Positions 55,601 to 64,000 of a stretch of DNA of 64,000 bases are shown here, in pieces (position 1 is the stretch's first letter; each line of letters starts with the position of its first letter). The position numbers were made by a program, and so were the translations under genes. The stretch is from positions 1 through 64,000 of the forward strand of contig CAXIWQ010000162.1 of the NCBI GenBank assembly GCA_964036275.1. Reading direction: 5' to 3'. This DNA comes from Litoditis marina. Its lineage: Eukaryota; Nematoda; Chromadorea; Rhabditida; Rhabditidae. The notes below the pieces were generated by a model. It was not told where the DNA came from and searched no databases. It was given only the letters and a program-made list of their open reading frames with translations.

Positions 55601-57276
55601 AAGAGGTTTGTATAATGATCATACAACATCTTTTGAAACAGTTCGGAACGAGAAGAGGTTTGTATAATGATTATACAACACCTTCTGAAACAGTTCAGAA
55701 CGAGAAGAGGTTTGTATAATGATTATACAACACCTTCTGAAACAGTTCGGAACGAGAAGAGGTTTGTATAATGATTATACAACACCTTTTGAAACAGTTC
55801 GGAACGAGAAGAGGTTTGTATAATGATTATACAACACCTTCTGAAACAGTTCAGAACGAGAAGAGGTTTGTATAATGATTATACAACATCTTTTGAAACA
55901 GTTCGGAACGAGAAGAGGTTTGTATAATGATTATACAACACCTTCTGAAACAGTTCGGAACGAGAAGAGGTTTGTATAATGATTATACAACACCTTCTGC
56001 ACCTATTCGGAACGAGAAGAGGTTTGTATAATGATTATACAACACCTTCTGAAACAGTTCGGAACGAGAAGAGGTTTGTATAATGATTACACAACACCTT
56101 CTGAAACAGTTCGGAACGAGAAGAGGTTTGTATAATGATTATACAACATCTTCTGTACCTATTCGGAACGAGAAGAGGTTTGTATAATGATTATACAACA
56201 CCTTCTGTACCTATTCGGAACGAGAAGAGGTTTGTATAATGATTATACAACACCTTCTAAAACAGTTCGGAACGAGAAGAGGTTTGTATAATGATCATAC
56301 AACATCTTTTGAAACAGTTCGGAACGAGAAGAGGTTTGTATAATGATTATACAACACCTTCTGAAACAGTTCAGAACGAGAAGAGGTTTGTATAATGATT
56401 ATACAACACCTTCTGAAACAGTTCGGAACGAGAAGAGGTTTGTATAATGATTATACAACACCTTCTGAAACAGTTCGGAACGAGAAGAGGTTTGTATAAT
56501 GATCATACAACACCTTCTGAAACAGTTGGGAGGGAAAAGAGGTTTGTATAATGATTATACAACACCTTCTGAAACAGTTGGGAGGGAAAAGAGGTTTGTA
56601 TAATGATTATACAACACCTTCTGTACCTATTCGAAACGATAAGAGGTTTGTATAATGATTATACAACACCTTCTGAAACAGTTCGGAACGAGCAGAGGTT
56701 TGTATAATGATTATACAACACCTTCTGTACCTGTTCGGAACGAGAAGAGGTTTGTATAATTATTATACAACACCTTCTGAAACAGTTGGGAGGGAAAAGA
56801 GGTTTGTATAATGATTATACAACACCTTCTGTACCTATTCGAAACGAGAAGAGGTTTGTATAATGATTATACAACACCTTCTGAAACAGTTGGGAGGGAA
56901 AAGAGGTTTGTATAATGATTATACAACACCTTCTGTACCTATTCGGAACGAGAAGAGGTTTGTATAATGATTATACAACACCCTCTAAAACAGTTCGGAA
57001 CGAGAAGAGGTTTGTATAATTATCATACAACATCTTTTGAAACAGTTCGGAACGAGAAGAGGTTTGTATAATGATTATACAACACCTTCTGAAACAGTTC
57101 AGAACGAGAAGAGGTTTGTATAATGATTATACAACACCTTCTGAAACAGTTCGGAACGAGAAGAGGTTTGTATAATGATTATACAACACCTTCTGAAACA
57201 GTTCGGAACGAGAAGAGGTTTGTATAATGATTATACAACACCTTCTGAAACAGTTGGGAGGGAAAAGAGGTTTGTC
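52684..57276. repeat. Satellite 2 array B, 52-bp monomer
   Basis: About 88 monomers of the same 52-bp satellite, in the same orientation and with the same variant alleles as array A. The array begins at gagaagagg and ends after gagggaaaagaggtttgt at a sharp junction with the dispersed repeat. Confidence 0.97.
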
Positions 57277-57592
57277 ATTGAAAATAATTTATAGCCATTA
57301 TAATGGTCTAGAAGTGTCAAAACATACCCTGTCAGCTGCAGCTGACAGTGGACGTGAGGGTTAAATTATGGCTTCGCTGACATTGGTTTGAGTTTTTATT
57401 TATTACTTTAACTCATCAAAACACATTGACAAAGAATCAAACCAAAGTTATGTCAAGTTTTGAATAGTTAAGTTTGACTCAACGTGTGAGGTTATGCATT
57501 CATTGACGTCAGTTCAGGTTTTTAATAGTCAGTTCAATTCAACAAAACAACTTTATGTCAAGTTTTTGGTATGGATCAAATTGGTCAGATAT
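57277..57592 (-). repeat. Dispersed repeat, copy 2
   Basis: Reverse complement of the repeat at 12,598-12,816, including the perfect 20-bp palindrome at 57,329-57,348. Its far end is duplicated: the acttgacat-containing tail matches both at about 57,440-57,460 and again at 57,548-57,592. It starts exactly where satellite 2 stops. Confidence 0.82.
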
Positions 57593-57828
57593 CAGTTTGA
57601 GAAGATTCTCGAAAATTCTCCAATCTTTCTTATTCTCGATATCTTTATTTGCTCACTCCTCATATGAATTACTTCTTCTTTCGTTCTCTTCCAAGTCACT
57701 TGACTGTGTTTTGCCGATGTTCTACTCTTTAAAATTCTGTTTTTGCTGAATTATGCTATTATTCAGTTTTCTTTCACAGTTTTTCTCTGCGGACAATCTT
57801 GAAGTACTCTTAACAAGATTGTTCCAGA

Positions 57829-58035
57829 ATGCTCAACATTTCTGCGTGTGTATTTGTGATGTACCTGGTATCCAGTTCCTATTGTCTGGACGTTCATAGT
57901 AAGCTGGAAAGGGAGGTGGTGTACCGCAATGCTGTGCACTTTGCCAGGTTTGATCTTTCTATATTCAAGGAGAACGTTTTCCCTCTGTTTCGTGAACAAT
58001 TTCTGTCAAGCGTTTGTGAAACTTTGATCTCATAG
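57829..58035 (+). CDS. Small ORF with signal-peptide-like N-terminus
   Basis: 68 codons. The first ~19 residues are hydrophobic and end in a plausible signal-peptidase site (LVSSSYC), followed by a charged mature part. An internal strong donor (ata|gtaagc) occurs after about 25 codons. It may be the first exon of the membrane glycoprotein gene just downstream, giving it a secretion signal, or an independent small secreted protein. The splice connection to 58,213 is not resolved. Confidence 0.4.
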   Translation: MLNISACVFVMYLVSSSYCLDVHSKLEREVVYRNAVHFARFDLSIFKENVFPLFREQFLSSVCETLIS

Positions 58036-58212
58036 AAATAGTCCTTCCAGAAATAAATTCTGACATGGAGAAGTGATTGCCTTGTTCTGATAAAGTGAGT
58101 TCATTCAAAAACAAATTATGACATGAAGAAATGATCGCCGATCACAAGTTTTTAGCATGTAACATGTTACTTTGCTATTCCAGCAAAAAAGCTGATGAGA
58201 ACTTGATTTCAG

Positions 58213-61200
58213 CGTTGTTGGGGAAGCCAGTAAGAGGATTCGTGTGCATTTGAAGTTCAACGATTTGATGCCTGGCAACCCACTGGCCCAAGTGACCATA
58301 GATCGATTGATACAAAATGAATGTCGAGCAGCTGGCATAGTTCTTGGTACAGGCTTAGTTTTGAGTTTTCGTTAGATTCTGAAATAAATATTTCAATGAA
58401 AAAACTGTGGTACTAACAGTGTATTATCTCAGTGATTGATACATATTGAGTGTCAAAAAGCCGGCAGAGTAATAGGTACATTCAATGCTTTAATGTTTCG
58501 TATGATTTCTGAATTCAATATTCAAATTTAAATGTGGGGTATGGTATCAAATGTACTGAAAGTATATGAATTCAGCTTTGTTATAAACTCACAAGTTCTG
58601 CCTTCAAAGAAAACTGACTCTTTTACTTCAGATGAAGAAGAACCACCTATTCGCGACAAACGTTTTATATTCATTGGCGCTCTTACGTTGGTGGTTATAT
58701 TAGTGATTATTGGTGGAGTCGGCTACGTTTGCTACAACGAATTGTTCTGGAAAGTGAGTTGTGTTTTTATAGCTCTTTCATGACGATTGGAAGTTTTTGA
58801 CTATAAACCACGGAAATGGTTGTTAAACTTTAGTTTTAGGCCATATTTTGTGTGTTCATTTTGTCCGTGTTAGTGGCAACAACTGTGGTTGTCAAATAAT
58901 AATATTCCAGCCCGCCATGGCAGAAGCGCATCGTAACGCCAACGCCAAGCTCATGACAATGCTACTTGAACAACAGCAGGAAATGGCTAAAATGGGTCGA
59001 TTTCAGGCAAAGTAGGTTATCACAATGCTTGAGTGAGATTGAATTAGATACTTTGGTCAATTACTTATCAGAATGATTAGATGTTTACTCCAATGATTTC
59101 GATCGAATTGACCACAACATTTGCAATTTTTATCGACTATGTAAGTGAAACGTTTGGATTCATTTCTCATCAATGCTTGAAATAGTACATTGCGGGGTTA
59201 AATGTGATTAAATGTTTCAGAATGGCCGGAAACCTGAATGCAATGCAAATCGGGGAAAATATGTCACCTGCCATCCGTGCGCTGTTCTCGGAAAATAGGG
59301 TTGACCCAAGCTTGTTCTTTCAGGAAGATTTTGTAAAGGTAGGTGTTAGCATACGTCCACTAGTGAGAATGATTCAGAACAGTATGAGTATACTTCAAGT
59401 CCCGCTTTCTTTAAACCTCGGTATTGTTGTGTATACGGTCTGATTTTGTAGTTGAACCGTACACGAGGTGGCATGATGGAATGTTTATTGCGGCGACGTT
59501 CCGGCAAATTTGCTTTGAACTTCATGAACTGATGCCTTTTCAGGCTCTGAAAACGGCAAATTTGCCAAAACGTCGCCACAAAAAATATTCCATCATACTA
59601 CCTCGTGTACGGTTCAACTACAGAATCAAACCAGTATGAGTATAGTTTGATGACTCGAGATGATTTTGTGGAGGTGGGTTCATCTCGTGGAAAACAACCT
59701 CCGCGTAAGCCCACTCATGTAACTAATTTGGAACAATATTAGTATAGTTTTAACTCAAGTGTCTCAAAAACATTCTACTTTGAAGGCCGTGGCTGGAGCT
59801 CTAAATGTGGATACAGCCGATGTAGCGTCGTATTACCCCCTCCTGAAAGCTCAACCGGTGGGATGCTCGAAAGACAACACCGTTGTTATTGACATCACTC
59901 TTCCCGAATTGCACGTGCCGGCTAAGGTTACCCAGGTACTGTTTTTGCCCATGACTTCTAAATCATATATAGTACTCAACGAACATTATTTTTAACAACC
60001 AAAACTCTAAAACTTGCTCAAGACTCTGCTGAGTCTGTTCATTGGTCATTTTAATTATGCCAATCCTGGCCGATAAAACTTGCTGATGATTCATGTTTCG
60101 GTTGCTTTTCTGCTGATGAGTAAATGTTTTTTCTTCTAATCAAGCCTAACTATAGAAAATTATTCAGATAGTGGACGCCGGACACGTTGTGGATGGGAAA
60201 TTTTGGTTCTACAGGAGTCTTCCCGATGGAATTCTTACTTTCTCAAATGGAACTTATGCGGAGTACGACCACAATGAATGCAATCTCAAGGTACTTGAAC
60301 TATCGTGAAAACGGTGATGGTATTTTTGCTCTCAAATGATAAGCATGACCTCTTTTCACCCCCCGTTTTTTGATCAAACTAACCACACGCCACACCTCTG
60401 TTGTATATAATTCCTATCAATTAACACGCCATATTGTATAAACGATGAATTCGAGATAAACGTATTTATGTTGGCGTGAACAAACAAACTAACACGAATA
60501 GAATCCATTTCAGGGAAACCTGACCATCTGCCCAGCTGATTCAATCTCTCGCCCCAGTTGTAACCTGGACTCACTGACGGATTGTCCTTCGTCCTTAGTT
60601 AAAATACCGGAAGAGGGATCGCTTCTCAGAGAAGCTCTAGACTTCTATCTAGTTGTTCCCAATTCAGAGGTAAACTCAACTTCCTTTTTGACTAGATGAG
60701 CGCAAAACTGTATGATTCGTTTATTTTCCCTACTTGAATATATCACGGAGTTTCAGTTCAGAAAACGAATGTTTCATGGATGAAATGTCATTTTTCATTG
60801 GTATAGTTAGTAATTTTTTACAGTAGTAATTTTGTGATTCTAGCGAATGATCGTTACCGGGAACGATGGCACCATCAGCAGAAGGTTGACCAGAAGAGTT
60901 ATCAACGTGGTAACGGTGGGCCTCCACGAAGAAGTTCGTATTGGAAACTTGACCCTCCATCCTACACCTCATTTGAGAACAGAGATCACACCTGTTGTAA
61001 CGCTTGTGAGTACTATTTTCGATCAATTCAATCTCCTACTTCCTCAATCAGTGTTTCCGTTCTACAGAAACACAATATATACGTATTTAAATTGTTTGGG
61101 CACTAAAAATTACTACAACAAACTTATCCCCAGCTGACTAACTTTTTGCTCAAAATTTCTTACAGACCCAATTAGCAATACATACTTTGAATTACATTTG

Positions 61201-61289
61201 CTTTCAATTTTCAGGACTTGAACTTGTTATTCGGTGTGTTGAGCCCAAAACACGCGAACGGTTTTGATTTTAAAAATGTGCATGTTTAA
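58213..61289 (+). CDS. Multi-exon membrane glycoprotein, possibly envelope (class I fusion)-derived
   Basis: Exons with matching phase: 58213-58346, 58632-58753, 58911-59011, 59221-59338, ~59786-59935, 60168-60290, 60514-60669, 60844-61005 and 61215-61289. The acceptor of exon 5 is uncertain. Exon 2 has RDKR (58652-58663), a furin-type site, directly followed by ~22 hydrophobic residues. Next comes a helical Ala/Met/Gln-rich stretch, then an ectodomain-like part with NxT sites (SNGT, GNLT twice) and clustered cysteines in exon 7. The order (cleavage site, hydrophobic peptide, helix, glycosylated domain, then helix plus membrane anchor just downstream) is that of class I viral fusion proteins such as insect F/Env. 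The alternative is an ordinary host membrane protein in which the hydrophobic stretch is a transmembrane segment. Introns argue for long residence in the host genome. Confidence 0.55.
58428..58482 (+). pseudogene. Degenerate copy of the end of exon 1 of the glycoprotein gene
   Basis: The sequence gtgattgatacatattgagtgtc...gccggcagagtaataggtac resembles the exon end at 58,300-58,350 (atcgattgatacaaaatgaatgtc...gctggcatagttcttggtac), but it carries an in-frame stop. It lies in the intron behind that exon and looks like a decayed local duplication. Confidence 0.5.
59437..59632. mobile_element. Fold-back (MITE-like) element inside an intron
   Basis: About 196 bp. The left arm, ggtctgattttgtagttgaa and onward, pairs with the right arm ending ggttcaactacagaatcaaacc. 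Arms are ~85 bp and also share ggcaaatttgc and gatgga words. It lies within an intron of the glycoprotein gene and has no coding capacity. Confidence 0.85.
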
Positions 61290-61596
61290 GACTGAAATGA
61301 GTGATGAGATGTTGGACGAAATGGCAAGACTGCGAAAACAGCTGGACGAAGAAGAGCTGATAGCAAAAAGGGAGAGTGATGATCTTCGGAAGGCACAGGA
61401 AACGTCTGTTAGCGTGGAGGGTGGCGGAGTGCTGGCTCTCATAAAATATGTTTGGAACTATATAATGTCTATTTTAGAGTATGTTCTCGCGGTTATTGTC
61501 TTCGCTACGTTATTGACTTTTGTTGTTATTTGTTTTTGTTTCCATAAGAAATGTTGTTCAACTCCCACTGTACCCTCAATGAAGGATATTGTTTGA
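61276..61596 (+). CDS. Coiled-coil plus transmembrane segment, +1 frame to the preceding exon
   Basis: 106 codons from ATG 61276. A charged helical region (DEMARLRKQLDEEELIAKRE) is followed by a Gly-rich hinge, an amphipathic stretch, a ~22-residue hydrophobic segment (YVLAVIVFATLLTFVVICFC) and a short cytoplasmic tail with a cysteine pair. It overlaps the end of the preceding glycoprotein exon in a different frame, at the run ttttaaaaa. If part of the same gene, it would be the second heptad-like helix and membrane anchor. The frame difference would then be a mutation, a missed splice or an assembly error. Otherwise it is a separate small membrane protein. Confidence 0.55.
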   Translation: MCMFKTEMSDEMLDEMARLRKQLDEEELIAKRESDDLRKAQETSVSVEGGGVLALIKYVWNYIMSILEYVLAVIVFATLLTFVVICFCFHKKCCSTPTVPSMKDIV

Positions 61597-62077
61597 AGAG
61601 TGTATTTATTAATAATGTTATACTTTGCTTCATTTATTGTATTATTTTTCATAGCCCATAGTTAGGCATTTGTATGTGTGTGTATTTCACATGAGTACGC
61701 AAACGTTGTGGGTTATTATTGTTACAAGTATTTCACCATTATTGTTGTATTTATTTAAAACAAAAATTATTGTTGTCATTAAGACTATTTGGATGTTATT
61801 ATGGAAATATGTGCTCAGTGAAAATTATTATTATGTTATTGCCCATAACTATTTTGATTGATGAAATGGCTAGTATGAAGTATGTTTGTTGAATATGTGA
61901 GTAAATTTGTCGTTCACACAAGTTTCAAACCTTCGCTTGTTTGGTTAGTTCAACCAGATAATTATCTTACTAAGATTCGTACTGTTTCATGCCAGCGGTG
62001 TAAAAACACGGAAAGTCAAACAGTCGCATTTTCTTAGCTTCTTGCAGGCATTGAAACAATCTTCAGCTACTGAAATC
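61597..62077. other. Intergenic region
   Basis: AT-rich, probably the 3' UTR of the membrane protein gene followed by the 5' flank of the next gene. No other feature seen. Confidence 0.5.
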
Positions 62078-63926
62078 ATGACGGGACGAGGCAAAGCAGT
62101 GAACAAACCGGCTTCCTCATCTTCAGCAAGTACATCGAGGGTATGTTTGTTGGAATCCTCTGTAAAAAAATGAAACTATTTGAAATATTTAGAACATTTA
62201 TGAAACGCATTTTTCGGTTAGATAGTATCACATGGTGTTCTTTCAATTTCAAGCTAAGCAATTCAACGTAAAGTATCATCAACTATTCACCGTCGAACAT
62301 TATTATGAGTGTATCAGAGGAAAACAACAAAAAGTTGTATTCATGAAACGTTTGCAATTTCTCTACGGTCAAAAGTGTTGAAATAATAGAATGATACGCA
62401 AATGAGAGAAATTATATAGAGTGCTACGCGAATGAGATGTTTCTTGATGTTTGAAAATTTCACTTTCAGGGACGTGGTAGACCTCGATCTCGATCATCGG
62501 GAAGAAATATGCTCCTCAAACGAGAACACACACCAACTTCACCTCGTGAAGAACCTGGTAAGTTAGACTCCATGGAAGTCGGGTCGTTTGTTTCGGAGAA
62601 CTGACCAATAATTGCAAAGAACTGAAACTTGATCCAAAAATTAAAGTAATGCCACTGGTCTTCAGGTACGCCTTCCAAGAAGAGGAACGAGAGAGGTGGT
62701 CCTGACGATGAGAGAGAGGATCCGGTCGGTGACAGAGATGAAGATGGAGACGAAGCTCATTCTGCCAACAATGCCGATGAAGGAGCTGTTATTTCAGAAG
62801 ACGACGATTCTTTTGACCCTGTCAAAGGTTTGTTTGAGTATTTTTTATCTCAAGATCTTGACAAAATTGAAATTTATGCAGCAAACACGTTCAGTTTTTT
62901 TGTGAAATTGTGATTTGAATGATGTACTAGTTGAACACTTACCTAAATTTTTAAATTCCTTGTTTCAGTGTACGACAAGTTCTTGGCTGGACCTGCGCAT
63001 GGTTTGACGTTCCCGAAGGAAAATTCATACGAGACGTTCTGCGAAATGTGCTACACAACAACAACAAACATTACTCGACACAAAGTAAGCAAACCTAACA
63101 TTTGAGTTTATTGTCATTATAATATTTTGTCAGTGCAGTTTAAACAGAAAATTATTGGATGACTATGGTATTGCTTCTCCAAAAATTGTCGAACCGTTTT
63201 CCGTTAAAGATTTTTTTCACATTTTAAAGCAGTGGCATCTGTAGAAGCTCATTTCTGTTTCAGAGTTCGCACATGAAGCCCCAATTCAAAAGAACGAGCG
63301 CGATGGAAAAAGAAATGAATAAGAACATGTCGAATCTGATAGCTCAGAGGAAGGCGGTTCAACATGAAATGTGAGTCTGTAGATTATGAACTTGAAAAAA
63401 TTTCTGAACACAAAAGGATGTTTTTTAAGGGTAGGACACTTTCAAAAAAACTTCGGTTAGCTGCCATTCATTCAGTGTGTAGTAATTGTTACTGTGAGGA
63501 AATTAGAAAAATGTAGATTTCACAAGAAGAATGTTGCAGGTTCACATGCCATCGCTTTCAACAGAAGTCAACTTGGTTAGACATTCTGCAGAATTCGCCA
63601 GCCGAAACTAAACGGGACGTGATAGAGGAGATCGAAAAGTGAGATATTTTCAATATATCGTTGTTCTCAAGTTGATAATGGAGAAGGGTAGTTTCAGATT
63701 CAGTAAATTTATGTGTGCTTTCTGTGTTTTTGTTATGATAAGTATCTTGCATGTACTTTTTAGAATGGGCGTCGCGTTCTTGCCATTTTCGAAGCCGTAC
63801 ACGGATTGGAGCCAACCATACGAAAAATGGCAGATTGTCACCGAGAAGGAAATCGAGGAGGAATTAGTCGCATCCGAGGACGAAGACGATTCTGTTGCGG
63901 AGGACAACACCGTCTTCCATGACGAG
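62078..63926 (+). CDS. Acidic nuclear-type protein with zinc-finger-like motif (5' part, runs off the window)
   Basis: Seven exons in continuous phase: 62078-62140, 62470-62557, 62666-62827, 62969-63084, 63264-63370, 63540-63638 and 63764-63926. More follow beyond the window; an acceptor tttttcag is visible at about 63,979. The N-terminus is Ser/Arg/Gly-rich (GRGRPRSRSSGR) with KKRNERGG, suggesting nuclear targeting. Exon 3 is strongly acidic. Exons 4-5 contain CEMCYTTTTNITRHKSSH, a C2H2-like arrangement with shorter spacing than the classical finger. Exons 5-7 are mixed-charge and helical, ending in an acidic patch. This suggests a DNA- or chromatin-associated protein, but I do not recognise the family. 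Confidence 0.75.
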
Positions 63927-64000
63927 GTAGGTAACATGTTTCAACTGAACTGCTTCCAGTTCACAATGAATTAGACTTTTTCAGTTTTCAGCGAATATGT

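Overview
This window is animal nuclear DNA, most likely from a nematode. The genes are split by short introns of about 45-330 bp with GT...AG ends and T-rich acceptors such as tttcag, ttttag and ttgcag. The mobile elements are BEL/Pao and Gypsy-type LTR retrotransposons, and no bacterial-style operon is present. I could not fix the species. More than half of the window is repeat.

Layout. (1) 1-14,904: a ~133-bp satellite with higher-order structure. It has a non-satellite interruption at 10.72-11.15 kb and ends in a ~0.89-kb-armed inverted duplication around a 1.5-kb spacer. (2) 15.1-20.2 kb: a plus-strand SET-domain (PR-Set7/KMT5-like) gene whose catalytic exon block is tandemly duplicated (unit 2,157 bp). 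The second copy carries a one-base frameshift. (3) 21.76-27.18 kb and 52.68-57.28 kb: two arrays of one 52-bp satellite built around a 19-nt near-palindrome. They may be a single array split by a 25-kb insertion. (4) 30,014-50,428: a very large (20.4 kb) BEL/Pao retrotransposon on the minus strand. It has apparently identical 940-bp LTRs, a CAGAC target-site duplication and a tRNA-Gly primer site. Gag is split and pol carries one in-frame stop. Extra exon-like ORFs lie both upstream of gag and downstream of pol. (5) 37,603-40,655: a younger Gypsy-type element nested in the BEL gag gene (TATGG duplication, identical 238-bp LTRs). It keeps a single Gag-protease-defective integrase ORF and has no reverse transcriptase. 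(6) 57.8-61.6 kb: a plus-strand multi-exon membrane glycoprotein gene that may derive from a viral envelope gene. (7) 62.08 kb to the end: the 5' part of a plus-strand gene for an acidic nuclear-type protein with a zinc-finger-like motif.

How the parts relate. The two LTR elements form a clear time series: BEL insertion first, then Gypsy inside it, both recent because each LTR pair looks identical. Small fold-back (MITE-like) elements sit at about 29.8, 44.6, 51.5 and 59.5 kb. A dispersed repeat with a perfect 20-bp palindrome occurs inside the satellite-1 inverted duplication and again, inverted, at the right edge of satellite 2.

All exon limits were read by eye from splice signals and reading phase. 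No database search was possible, so family names rest on motifs.
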